The notes: generated by a model not told the origin, from the letters alone. Shown: positions 1-6,903, numbered from the stretch's first letter. The stretch is DNA of 10,473 nt from Planctomycetaceae bacterium UBA4732 (GCA_002404095.1 DHJA01000198.1:11154-21626), one strand, 5' to 3'. A program made the numbers and translations.

Positions 1-16
1 GGGTCGCGGCTAAACG
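1..16. repeat. Truncated arm of intergenic hairpin repeat, family A copy 1
   Basis: The first 16 bases (GGGTCGCGGCTAAACG) are identical to the right arm core of the hairpin at 8964-9038, and match 7016-7030 except for the first two bases of the core. The window edge cuts off the rest of the element, so only one arm is visible and its loop and orientation cannot be read. It lies 21 bases upstream of the CvpA-like gene, so it occupies the spacer between that gene and whatever precedes it. The assignment rests on sequence identity to the two complete copies. Confidence 0.75.
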
Positions 17-23
17 ACATTCC

Positions 24-36
24 AGGGAGTATCCCT
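24..36 (+). promoter_or_regulatory. Ribosome binding site inside a small inverted repeat
   Basis: AGGGAG at 24-29 is a good Shine-Dalgarno sequence, eight bases before the ATG at 38, and supports that start. It lies in a perfect five-base inverted repeat (AGGGA, loop GTA, TCCCT) ending one base before the ATG. In mRNA this could partly hide the ribosome binding site. A 5-bp stem with a 3-base loop is weak, so a regulatory role is only a possibility. Confidence 0.45.
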
Positions 37-37
37 C

Positions 38-652
38 ATGCTCGTCGGCTTCCTAACCGTTCTCATCATGGGGGGAGTGACCTACGCCTTTTGGCGCGAG
101 GGGCTGTTGACCGCGCTGACCACGGCCTGCAACATCTTTCTGGCGGGCCTGGTCGCGTTCGGCTTTTGGGAACCAATTGCCGCCCAAGTGGGGCCAGCTT
201 TGGCCGACACCTTTCTGCGTGGCTACGAGGACGCCATCTGCTTGGTGACGCTTTTCGCGCTTACGCTTGCGCTGCTTCGTTACCTCACGAATAATCTGGC
301 GAACGCCCACCTCGAATACCATCCGTTGCTGCGTCAGGGTGGAACCCTCGTTTTCGGGCTGCTTACGGGGTATTTGGCGTCCGGCTTCCTGTTGTGCGTA
401 TTGCAGACGCTGCCGTGGCAGGTCAATTTCCTCCAATTTGACTACCGTGCGGAGAAGAACGCCGGTGGCGCGAAGACGCCGCGCGTGCTGCCGCCGGATC
501 ACGTCTGGCTGACGCTCATGCGCGGCGCGATGCCGGGCTTCGACCCCGACGCCACGTTCGAGGTGCGCTATGCCCGCTATCGTCGTTACAACGAAGACCG
601 CGAGGCGCTGCCGTATCAGGGAGAGTTTGAAGGCTTGGAAAAGAAAGAGTAG
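38..652 (+). CDS. CvpA-like integral membrane protein
   Basis: This is a 204-residue protein with a strongly hydrophobic N-terminal two thirds. Four membrane helices are apparent, near residues 2-18, 26-46, 67-86 and 101-125. A hydrophilic, charged tail of about 75 residues follows, rich in Arg, Tyr and Glu. The opening helix followed by a Tyr-Ala-Phe-Trp-Arg-Glu-Gly turn and a second helix resembles the CvpA (colicin V production) family, whose members are about 160-200 residues and of poorly known function in the inner membrane. The ATG is preceded by AGGGAG at good spacing. The gene probably belongs to a transcription unit starting left of the window, and it converges on the hydrolase at 814. 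The family call rests on overall pattern, without a decisive motif; the membrane topology is firm. Confidence 0.65.
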   Translation: MLVGFLTVLIMGGVTYAFWREGLLTALTTACNIFLAGLVAFGFWEPIAAQVGPALADTFLRGYEDAICLVTLFALTLALLRYLTNNLANAHLEYHPLLRQGGTLVFGLLTGYLASGFLLCVLQTLPWQVNFLQFDYRAEKNAGGAKTPRVLPPDHVWLTLMRGAMPGFDPDATFEVRYARYRRYNEDREALPYQGEFEGLEKKE

Positions 653-666
653 CAGACGTTTCAATC

Positions 667-804
667 CTCCTGGTTCCCACGCTCAGCGTGGGAACGCAGC
701 CCGGACGCTCTGCGTCCTGAACTCGCAAGCCGCTGAATCGTGCCGGACGCGACGCAGAGCGTCGCACCCGTGGGTTCCCCCACGCAGAGCGTGGGAACCA
801 GGAG
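667..804. repeat. Array of four hairpins between convergent genes, family B
   Basis: This 138-base element fills the spacer between two convergent stop codons (652 and 814). Its ends are perfect 17-base inverted repeats (667-683 and 788-804, core GGTTCCCACGCT). Inside are four local hairpins. One is 673-683/685-695, 11 bp with a 1-base loop. The next is 703-708/712-717, 6 bp with loop TCT. The third is 749-755/759-765, 7 bp with loop AGA. The last is 779-785/789-795, 7 bp with loop AGA. Three of the four share an ACGC-AGA-GCGT or ACGC-TCT-GCGT centre. Repeats of the GGTTCCCACGC type are, to my knowledge, scattered through some planctomycete genomes. No U-tract follows on either strand, so it is not a textbook terminator, though it could end transcription from both sides. 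Confidence 0.8.
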
Positions 805-813
805 TTTGACAGG

Positions 814-1662
814 TCAGTCCGGATCAGCAAGAAATCGGCGTACTTCCTCCGCAACGCGCTCCGGCCGTGTGGCGAAGGCGAGATGGCCGCAACCCTGAAG
901 CGACACCAGGCGCGAGCGCCGAATGCCTTCCGACAATTCCGTCAGGCTCCGCGGCGACACTAGGAGATCGCGGTCGCCCGCCATGATAAGGGTTGGCGCC
1001 GTGATCCGGGCCAGGCGCTCATCCATCGCAAACGACTTGACCAGCTGGAAGCGGTGCGCCATGACGCCTTGATCGGTTTGCCAGCACTGGCGGGTCACGA
1101 ACTGGAACAGCGGTCCCGGCTTCTGCCGACTGCCGAACAGTAGGTTGAAGAACTGGTTGATGAACGGATTGTCCGCCGGCAGCGGGTAGCCGGACAATAC
1201 CATCCCCGCGACCTGTTGGAGCAAGCCCTTCTCGAAGCGCGCTCCCACGCCCTGAAGAAGGAGCGATTGAAATCGGTACGGCTGACGGGCGGCCAGGTTG
1301 AGCGCCAAAACACCGCCGAAGGAAACGCCCATCACGGCCGGACGTTCTAGGCCGAACCAGTCGAGGAACTCGGCCAAATCGTCCACGAGGTCGGGCAGAT
1401 CGAACCGGCGCCGCAGGGCGAAGCAATCGTCTTCACCGCGCAGCTGATAGCTAATGACTTGAAAATCGCGCGCCAGCAGACGCGCCAACGGACCCAACAA
1501 ATCAAAACCGCCCGCCAAGCCGGGAATCAGCACTAACGGTGGCCCTTCTCCCCATACACAATAACGGGCGGTGTAGTTGCGAAGATGAGCGCATCCCGAA
1601 CGCCCTTCCTCTGGTCGAAACTCCGCTCCACTTGCTCGCAGCCAATCAACCGATGCCTTCAC
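814..1662 (-). CDS. Alpha/beta hydrolase
   Basis: This is a 282-residue serine hydrolase of the alpha/beta fold. The full catalytic set is visible. The oxyanion strand is PPLVLIPGLAGG. The nucleophile elbow is G-V-S-F-G-G with Ser114. The acid lies in GDRDLLV (probably Asp232), and the base in CGHLAF (His260). The cap region 140-210 is hydrophobic. The substrate cannot be read; relatives include esterases, lipases and C-C bond hydrolases. There is no signal peptide, so it is probably cytoplasmic. I chose the GTG at 1660-1662 because GGGAG (1670-1674 on the minus strand) precedes it by seven bases. Longer in-frame starts exist (ATG at 1746, TTG at 1758), but they lack a good ribosome binding site and would add a basic, unconserved-looking leader that spans a palindrome. 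It is transcribed divergently from the sigma-54 regulator. Confidence 0.88.
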   Translation of the reverse strand: MKASVDWLRASGAEFRPEEGRSGCAHLRNYTARYCVWGEGPPLVLIPGLAGGFDLLGPLARLLARDFQVISYQLRGEDDCFALRRRFDLPDLVDDLAEFLDWFGLERPAVMGVSFGGVLALNLAARQPYRFQSLLLQGVGARFEKGLLQQVAGMVLSGYPLPADNPFINQFFNLLFGSRQKPGPLFQFVTRQCWQTDQGVMAHRFQLVKSFAMDERLARITAPTLIMAGDRDLLVSPRSLTELSEGIRRSRLVSLQGCGHLAFATRPERVAEEVRRFLADPD

Positions 1663-1716
1663 GTTGGTTCTCCCACGCGCCGTTTTCCCTCGGCGGTCAT
1701 TCCACTTCCTGATGTT

Positions 1717-1739
1717 GTACTTTGCGTGCGCAAAGGTAC
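1717..1739. repeat. Imperfect palindrome in the hydrolase leader
   Basis: CTTTGCG (1720-1726) and CGCAAAG (1729-1735) form a 7-bp stem with a 2-base loop. GTA (1717-1719) and TAC (1737-1739) extend it across one bulged G at 1736. If the hydrolase starts at the GTG at 1662, this lies in its 5' leader about 55 bases before the start. It could be an operator or an mRNA hairpin; nothing decides between these. Confidence 0.45.
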
Positions 1740-1802
1740 TAGGCATTTGATGTACCAAACCACCAAACTCAATCCTAGTGCGCGGGGAAAAGTATGTCTG
1801 CG

Positions 1803-1834
1803 TAAGTCATTATAGTAATAGGACTTATGACTTA
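1803..1834 (-). promoter_or_regulatory. Candidate hydrolase promoter with overlapping operator-like palindrome
   Basis: On the minus strand there is a perfect TATAAT (1809-1814) in the most AT-rich stretch of the window (1801-1860 has 17 G+C in 60 by my count). It is flanked and overlapped by an 8-base inverted repeat: TAAGTCAT (1803-1810) and ATGACTTA (1827-1834), with a 16-base loop. The hexamer GACTTA occurs twice in a row on the plus strand (1822-1827 and 1829-1834), giving three half-sites in all. The -35 region at 17 bp (ACCTAA) is poor, which would fit an activator-dependent or extended-site promoter. Transcription would begin near 1802 and run into the hydrolase. The inverted repeat is certain; promoter function is inferred. 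Confidence 0.4.
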
Positions 1835-1875
1835 GGTCTTTATGAATTTATGCTTTTACAAGAAGCGGTTTGGAG

Positions 1876-1926
1876 CAGCGCCGTGATTTCGGCGCTGACG
1901 GGCGCTCAGCGCCGAAACTTCGGCGC
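1876..1926. repeat. Palindromic repeat cluster, family C copy 1
   Basis: Three overlapping inverted repeats share the core CGCCGAA/TTCGGCG. They are CAGCGCCG (1876-1883) with CGGCGCTG (1890-1897), TTTCGGCGCT (1887-1896) with AGCGCCGAAA (1908-1917), and GCGCCGAA (1909-1916) with TTCGGCGC (1919-1926). The stems are mutually exclusive, so alternative foldings are possible. A related palindrome recurs at 2185-2202. No U-tract follows. Confidence 0.7.
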
Positions 1927-2184
1927 AGATAAGGCGAATTGGAAAATATAGGCAAAGATTCACTAAAAATGTTAGTCCCATTGGTTGGGCAACGCTTCAG
2001 CACATCTCGAAGATAAGCAGCTGAACAGTCTAAAGCATTGAGGGCGAGATAGATAGGCCAACCATTGACGGGAAGTTCCTGCGGCTGTACAGTAATAGAG
2101 CAGATGGGACGCCAGCCGACTTGAAACATGAGGTTCTGGCCTTTGCTCGTTGCAACGTCTTCTCTTCTATAGTTTTGCGCGCCA
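1927..2184. other. Non-coding spacer between two family C palindromes
   Basis: These 258 bases are about 47% G+C by my count, well below the flanking genes. They contain no gene I can support. The stop-free stretch on the minus strand (1848-2204) begins and ends around the palindromes and its translation shows no recognisable domain. The segment holds a candidate promoter for the sigma-54 regulator (2065-2093). The bracketing by two copies of the same palindrome leaves open an origin as a small inserted element. Confidence 0.5.
2065..2093 (+). promoter_or_regulatory. Candidate sigma-70-type promoter of the sigma-54 regulator gene
   Basis: TTGACG (2065-2070, five of six matches to the -35 consensus) and TACAGT (2088-2093, four of six) are separated by exactly 17 bases. 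Transcription would start near 2100, leaving a leader of about 145 bases that carries the palindrome at 2185-2202. This also places the gene start well downstream of the first in-frame ATG at 2127. The call rests on hexamers and spacing only. Confidence 0.4.
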
Positions 2185-2202
2185 GCGCCGATAATTCGGC
2201 GC
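2185..2202. repeat. Palindromic repeat, family C copy 2
   Basis: GCGCCGA (2185-2191) and TCGGCGC (2196-2202) form a 7-bp stem around TAAT. The arms match the core of the cluster at 1909-1926, which has loop AC. It sits 42 bases before the regulator's ATG, and in the mRNA leader if the promoter at 2065 is used. Confidence 0.6.
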
Positions 2203-2243
2203 ACAGGAAGCTGGGATGGCGCCTGAGAAACAGGGAGGGCGAC

Positions 2244-5200
2244 ATGGGTTTTGGCTTACGACCCTGGCACGTCTTGCCGTTTCTTCACAAGGTCTGCGGT
2301 CCTTCCCTTAAGAGACTTCGCATTCTTGCCGAAGCCATATCGCGCCAGCCGCGCGCTCGTTATCGACTATTAATTGTAATCGCAGCCGTCCTTGTGAGCG
2401 TCTACGCTTTCGGCGTTCTCGCCTATGTGATCGCCACGCCTGAGATCGGCGTCCGCTGCGTATTCAGCCAGACGGTCAATCACTTCTATAGCGAGTTCCT
2501 CGATCCACCCGACCAAGAACCGATGCGCGAGGGAGACACGGTCGTCGCGGTCGCCGGCCATCCGGTGAAGGATTGGTCGCAATTCATGCGGAAGCTGACG
2601 CACCTGCTCGGCGACCCGGCCGAACCCGCCGACGCAGCCATGCTTCAGAAAGCCGTCAACGACAAAACGACCGAATCGTCTCATCTGCTCATCGACGGCC
2701 GCCACGTCGTGCGCGTTGATTATCAACGGGCAGGCGATCCAGAAAATCGGCTGCGCTCCGTATGGCTGAAAGTAGGGCCGACGCCCCCGGTCACGCTCGT
2801 GCCGTCGATCCTGTGGCTGTTGCTCAAGATCGGCCTTTTCGTCGTCGGCGTCATTGTCTTTTGGAAACGGCCCGGCGACTCGGCGGCCGCCCATTTCTTT
2901 TTGTTATGTATCGTGTCGTTGGGCGCCTTCATCGGCGGTTATCACTTCGCCCACATCGTCACCCAACCCGCGTTGTTGATCGTTTTCATGACGTGCGCCT
3001 TGCTGCTGCCGCCCGTGACGCTGCACTTCTATCTCGTCTTCCCACGGGCCAAGCGCGTTCTGGAGCGTCATCCGCGCTGGGTATTGGCGTTGCTTTATGG
3101 GCCGGCGTTGATTTTCCTGTTGCTGATGCTTAGCGCCTATTTACGTCTCCAATGGCTTTATCCGAGCGGCGCCAGCGACAGTCTTTACGAGGAAGCGGTG
3201 GCCGTGACGCTCAAGGAACTGTTGTGGGAAACGTATGTTTACTTCGTGTTCGCCGCCGTCTGGTACGTGGCAAGCGTGGTCAGCCTGCTCCACAGCTTCT
3301 TCACGGCCGCCAACGCCGCCGAGAAGAACCAGGTGAAGTGGATTCTGATCGGCGCGGCCGCGGCCCTGGCGCCGATCGGTTATACCCTCTACCTGGCTCG
3401 GTTTTATCCGGAAAAGTTCGGCGGCGGCGCGGGCACCTGGCCGATGTTCACCGCCTCGCTGTGCCTGACGGCCGCCTTCACGATCAGCATCACACGCTAT
3501 CGGCTGCTGCAACTGGATCAGCTGCTCAGTTCCGGCGTCGTCTATTTCCTGCTCAGCTTCCTGGCCGGCCTGGTCTATTACGGCATCGCGTTCGCCGGTT
3601 TGGTTTTGGTCAACAGCCAGAGCGGCGAATGGCCTTCGTTGATGCAGGCGCTCCTGGTCAGCAGCACGGCCTTGGTGCTGCTGGTGGCCCTCGACCTCAT
3701 GCGCGGGCGGCTGAAGAGCGTGCTGGACCATCATTTTCGCCGTGAGAAACACCAACTGGACCGCACTTGGCGCCGCATGAGCGAGGCCATCGAACAGTTA
3801 GTCGATTCGCCGACGCTCGCCCGCCGGTTGCTGCAAACCTCGGCGGAATTGCTGGGTACGGCGCGCGGCTCCGTCTACCTTCGAGAGGGGGATAGTCCAC
3901 TTTATGGCCTGACGCACGCTCTCGGCGCGGCCCCTGCATTGACGGAGTTGTCTTTCGGTTGTCCGCTTATCGAAGCAGTGAGTGAACACGGCGCCGCGAC
4001 CGCACGGCTCTTGCTCAACGCCGATCCCGCGCGCCGGCAGCTGCTTTTCCTGGGCGGTGAGACGGCCCACGGTTTACAACACGAAGGCGAGCTGTTGGGC
4101 CTGCTCGTACTCGGCCCGAAGGAAGCGGGAACCTATACGCCGGAGGATCTCAACCTGCTGACGGCTTTCGCCCAGATCACGGCCTTGGCCTTGGTTAGCA
4201 CCAAGGGCCACCGCACCATTGACGGGCTGAACCGCGAATTGCAGGGCAAAGTCGAAAAGATTGCCGAGCAGCATCGGCGCATTCTCGCGCTGCAGAGTCA
4301 GCTTGCCAACCGCAAAGCGTTGGCCGAGATTCCCGCCGTCGTGTACAAGGACGCTGGGCCGCCGGTCACGGTTGACGGCTTGATCGGCTCCAGTCCGCAG
4401 GTGCGCCAACTCTTGCATCTGGTGCGGAAGGTGGCGCCCACGCCGTCGGCGGTGTTGCTGCGCGGCGAAAGCGGCACCGGCAAAGGTCTGCTTGCCCGCG
4501 CTATCCACGACAACAGCCCGCGCGCCGCCAAGCCTTTTGTTACAGTGCATTGCTCCGACCTGGCGCCTTCACTACTCGAAAGTGAACTTTTCGGGCATGT
4601 TAAGGGCGCTTTTACCAACGCCATCCGCGACAAGGAAGGGCGCTTCGAGGCGGCGCACGGCGGCACAGTGTTCCTGGACGAAATCGGCGACGTGGCCCCG
4701 GAAGTGCAAATCAAGCTGCTGCGCGTCCTTCAGGAAATGACCTTCGAGCGCGTCGGTTCCAGCCAGTCGGTGCAAGTAGACGTGCGCGTCGTCGCCGCCA
4801 CGCATCAAGATTTAGAAGCGCTCATCCGCCAGGGCCGCTTCCGTGAAGATTTGTACTACCGTCTTAACGTGCTGCCCCTGGCCGTGCCGCCGTTGCGCGA
4901 GCGAGCCGAGGACGTGCCTGAGTTGGCGCTCCATTTTCTACGCATCTACGGCCAGCGCGCCGACAAGCCGGGTTTACAAATCGACGATGACGCTCTGGTA
5001 TTGCTTAAATCCTATGATTGGCCGGGCAACGTTCGCCAATTGGAGAACGCGATGGAACACGCCGTCGCTTTTGTCGATGGGTCGATGGTGACGATTCACA
5101 ACCTGCCGCCGGACATCGCGGCGGCGGTCGAAGGGCTGAACGCCGCCGCGGAATTAGCCCAACGGCCGGCTGGCGTCTTCGCCCGCGCCGGCGCTTACGA

Positions 5201-5369
5201 CGGCCGTGATTCCACGTCTCGTTTTCAGGTCGAGCAGGAGCGGCGCGAACGGGAATTGCTCGTGCGGGCGCTGGCGACGGCGGCAGGGAACAAGGCCGAA
5301 GCGGCGCGTGCTTTGGGCATGGCCCGCAGTACCCTACTCAGCCGGCTGAAACGGCTTGGATTGGGTTAG
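2244..5369 (+). CDS. Membrane-embedded sigma-54-dependent transcriptional activator (PDZ-TM-GAF-AAA+-Fis)
   Basis: This 1041-residue bacterial enhancer-binding protein uses ATP hydrolysis to open promoters held by sigma-54 RNA polymerase. The domain order is: one helix (about 41-63); an extracytoplasmic part with a PDZ-like core (MREGDTVVAVAGHPV, about 94-108); about nine more helices (188-485); a GAF domain (about 523-651); a short coiled coil (655-690); the AAA+ domain; and a Fis-type helix-turn-helix at the extreme C-terminus (about 1010-1041). AAA+ landmarks are Walker A GESGTGKG (741-748, Lys747), the sigma-54 contact loop GAFTNA (788-793, instead of GAFTGA), Walker B GGTVFLDE (Asp812, Glu813), an arginine-finger region FREDLYYRLN (866-875) and sensor II WPGNVRQLEN (926-935). 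The start at 2244 has GGAGG at 2234-2238. An upstream in-frame ATG would run through a palindrome and lacks a site. Most family members are soluble, so the membrane sensor half is unusual. Ligand and target genes are unknown. Confidence 0.93.
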   Translation: MGFGLRPWHVLPFLHKVCGPSLKRLRILAEAISRQPRARYRLLIVIAAVLVSVYAFGVLAYVIATPEIGVRCVFSQTVNHFYSEFLDPPDQEPMREGDTVVAVAGHPVKDWSQFMRKLTHLLGDPAEPADAAMLQKAVNDKTTESSHLLIDGRHVVRVDYQRAGDPENRLRSVWLKVGPTPPVTLVPSILWLLLKIGLFVVGVIVFWKRPGDSAAAHFFLLCIVSLGAFIGGYHFAHIVTQPALLIVFMTCALLLPPVTLHFYLVFPRAKRVLERHPRWVLALLYGPALIFLLLMLSAYLRLQWLYPSGASDSLYEEAVAVTLKELLWETYVYFVFAAVWYVASVVSLLHSFFTAANAAEKNQVKWILIGAAAALAPIGYTLYLARFYPEKFGGGAGTWPMFTASLCLTAAFTISITRYRLLQLDQLLSSGVVYFLLSFLAGLVYYGIAFAGLVLVNSQSGEWPSLMQALLVSSTALVLLVALDLMRGRLKSVLDHHFRREKHQLDRTWRRMSEAIEQLVDSPTLARRLLQTSAELLGTARGSVYLREGDSPLYGLTHALGAAPALTELSFGCPLIEAVSEHGAATARLLLNADPARRQLLFLGGETAHGLQHEGELLGLLVLGPKEAGTYTPEDLNLLTAFAQITALALVSTKGHRTIDGLNRELQGKVEKIAEQHRRILALQSQLANRKALAEIPAVVYKDAGPPVTVDGLIGSSPQVRQLLHLVRKVAPTPSAVLLRGESGTGKGLLARAIHDNSPRAAKPFVTVHCSDLAPSLLESELFGHVKGAFTNAIRDKEGRFEAAHGGTVFLDEIGDVAPEVQIKLLRVLQEMTFERVGSSQSVQVDVRVVAATHQDLEALIRQGRFREDLYYRLNVLPLAVPPLRERAEDVPELALHFLRIYGQRADKPGLQIDDDALVLLKSYDWPGNVRQLENAMEHAVAFVDGSMVTIHNLPPDIAAAVEGLNAAAELAQRPAGVFARAGAYDGRDSTSRFQVEQERRERELLVRALATAAGNKAEAARALGMARSTLLSRLKRLGLG

Positions 5370-6863
5370 TGGTTCTTTCACATCAGCCGTCGATGATTCC
5401 GGCGCGAATAGCAACACCACAAGCCCGCCGACGCGGTGTTCTAGAGCGACCCGACCGCCGGCCGCCTCCAGGCGCCGCCGTAAATCGAAGCGGGTCGCGC
5501 CAATCACGGCCCACAAACGTCTCTCGCCAGCTAGATGCTCCGCCTTCGGAAAATCCTCGTCCTTCAACACGGCGGCGTCCTTGCCGTAGTAGGTCTGATA
5601 GACCACGGCCATTTGGGCGAAAATCGCGTCGTCGGTTTCTTTTTGGTTTTGGACAAACTGGTAAGCCTCGCGATAGTCCAACCCCGATAGGGGCTGGATC
5701 ATTCCCGATACCGTCCAGGACGCGGCGTAGGCAGCGAGGAGAACGCCAAAAACGACCGCTTTGCCGCGGTGACGACCCATCCAGCTGGCCAGATGCGCCA
5801 GCCCGACTGCAGCCAGCAGCCACAGACAGGGCATCAGAAATACCGTAGTCCGGTGAGCGAGCGGGTACTTGCCGACCAGGGCCGCGCCGACGGCGAGGAG
5901 AAAAGGCACGGCCAGCAGCGCCGCACGCGCGGGACCCCGGAAAGCGAGGCCAATGGCGCCGACAAGAGCGAGCGGCGCCAACAAGAGGCCGAGGTCGCGG
6001 TTGGCGTAATTGGCAACTTCGTAGGGCCGATACAGGAGCCAGCGGCCGGTGGCGAATGTGCTGTGCCAGTCGGGAAAGCCGCCCCAGCCTTTGTGGCCCC
6101 AGTGTTCAATCATTCCTGGATAGTACATTGCCCGCGCGGAGGCCCACCAGAGCAGCACTCCGGACGCCGCGACGGTGGCGTGGAACGCTGTCCAGCCGAG
6201 CCAACCGGCAAGGGTCGGGCGCGTCCCCACGCGCACGAGCAGCGCGGCCGACGCCCCGCCCAGAAGGAAAACCGAAGGGAACGACATCCACGGCCCAAGG
6301 ATCGCGGCTGCTCCCAGCCCCGCGTAGGCCCACCGGCGGCCGCGTCCGTCCGATTCGGTCAGCGCCACGACGCATAACAGAATCCACTCGGCGACCAGGA
6401 GGTCTACGGTATAGGGGCGAACTTCGCAGCCGTGGGCCACGGCATGGGGACTGACCGCCAACAGCGCGAACGCCCAGACGGACCAAGGCGCGGCGAGGAA
6501 CCTTCGCGCCAACGGAATCATCAGGACCAGTGCCGTCATCCCAGCCAGGAACGCCGGCAGGCGCATGAGGAGTTCCCCGTCGCCGCCGAGTTGGTAGAGG
6601 CCGCGCACCGCCCATAGGAAAAAGGGCGGAATAACCAGGTTGTACGGCTGTGGTCCGAGCAGGGCCGCAAAGCCGCGTTCTCGGATCGCGAGAACCAGAT
6701 ACGCCTCGTCGTACCAGTACGACGAGGCGAAGAAGTATTGCCGAAGTCGGATGGCGGCGCCAAGTAGCAGGAAGAAAACCCAAGGCGCCGGAGAAGCGGC
6801 CCACTGATTGAGTCGGGCGCGAAGAGAGAGCGAAGCGGCGACAGGTGTACCGAGGTCGTTCAA
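5334..6863 (-). CDS. GT-C fold membrane glycosyltransferase (PMT/ArnT-like, GT39/GT83 type)
   Basis: This 509-residue polytopic protein has about ten or more membrane helices and a soluble C-terminal part of roughly 110 residues. The first helix (about 27-38) is followed by YWYDEAYL, with Asp52-Glu53. The Asp-Glu pair in the first outer loop matches the catalytic position of protein mannosyltransferases and ArnT, which move a sugar from a polyprenyl-phosphate carrier outside the membrane. Acceptor and sugar cannot be told from sequence. I chose the TTG at 6861-6863 because AAGGAG lies seven bases upstream (6871-6876, minus strand) and a promoter candidate sits just beyond. The longer TTG start at 6932 would fall inside that promoter. 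Its last 36 bases overlap, antisense, the end of the regulator gene, including the region coding its helix-turn-helix. Confidence 0.85.
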   Translation of the reverse strand: MNDLGTPVAASLSLRARLNQWAASPAPWVFFLLLGAAIRLRQYFFASSYWYDEAYLVLAIRERGFAALLGPQPYNLVIPPFFLWAVRGLYQLGGDGELLMRLPAFLAGMTALVLMIPLARRFLAAPWSVWAFALLAVSPHAVAHGCEVRPYTVDLLVAEWILLCVVALTESDGRGRRWAYAGLGAAAILGPWMSFPSVFLLGGASAALLVRVGTRPTLAGWLGWTAFHATVAASGVLLWWASARAMYYPGMIEHWGHKGWGGFPDWHSTFATGRWLLYRPYEVANYANRDLGLLLAPLALVGAIGLAFRGPARAALLAVPFLLAVGAALVGKYPLAHRTTVFLMPCLWLLAAVGLAHLASWMGRHRGKAVVFGVLLAAYAASWTVSGMIQPLSGLDYREAYQFVQNQKETDDAIFAQMAVVYQTYYGKDAAVLKDEDFPKAEHLAGERRLWAVIGATRFDLRRRLEAAGGRVALEHRVGGLVVLLFAPESSTADVKEPLTQSKPFQPAE

Positions 6864-6903
6864 CGGATGGCTCCTTTCCCAGTCGCAGCCGGATGGCGCC
6901 GCC

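Noticed and set aside
667..804. CRISPR array
   Set aside because: The units are self-complementary hairpins of differing length without regular direct repeats and spacers, and no cas gene is present.
1663..1758. Longer N-terminus of the hydrolase (TTG at 1758 or ATG at 1746)
   Set aside because: The added residues are basic and featureless, lie across a palindrome and lack a good ribosome binding site, whereas the GTG at 1662 has one.
1848..2204. 118-residue reading frame on the minus strand
   Set aside because: It starts inside one palindrome and ends past another, has no ribosome binding site I can see and no recognisable domain; more likely a chance open stretch in non-coding DNA.
2121..2243. 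Upstream extension of the sigma-54 regulator by 41 residues
   Set aside because: No ribosome binding site precedes it, its codons run through the palindrome at 2185-2202, and a strong site (GGAGG) precedes the ATG at 2244.
2265..2280. TGGCAC followed by TTGCC resembling a -24/-12 box
   Set aside because: The GG-to-GC spacing is 8 instead of 10 bases and it lies inside the regulator coding region.
5769..6377. Long opposite-strand reading frames such as 5769-6377 (+), 7775-8326 (+), 9273-9995 (+), 2370-2894 (-) and 3141-3755 (-)
   Set aside because: They mirror well-supported genes in GC-rich DNA, have Arg/Gln-rich or biased composition and show no domain; treated as shadows.
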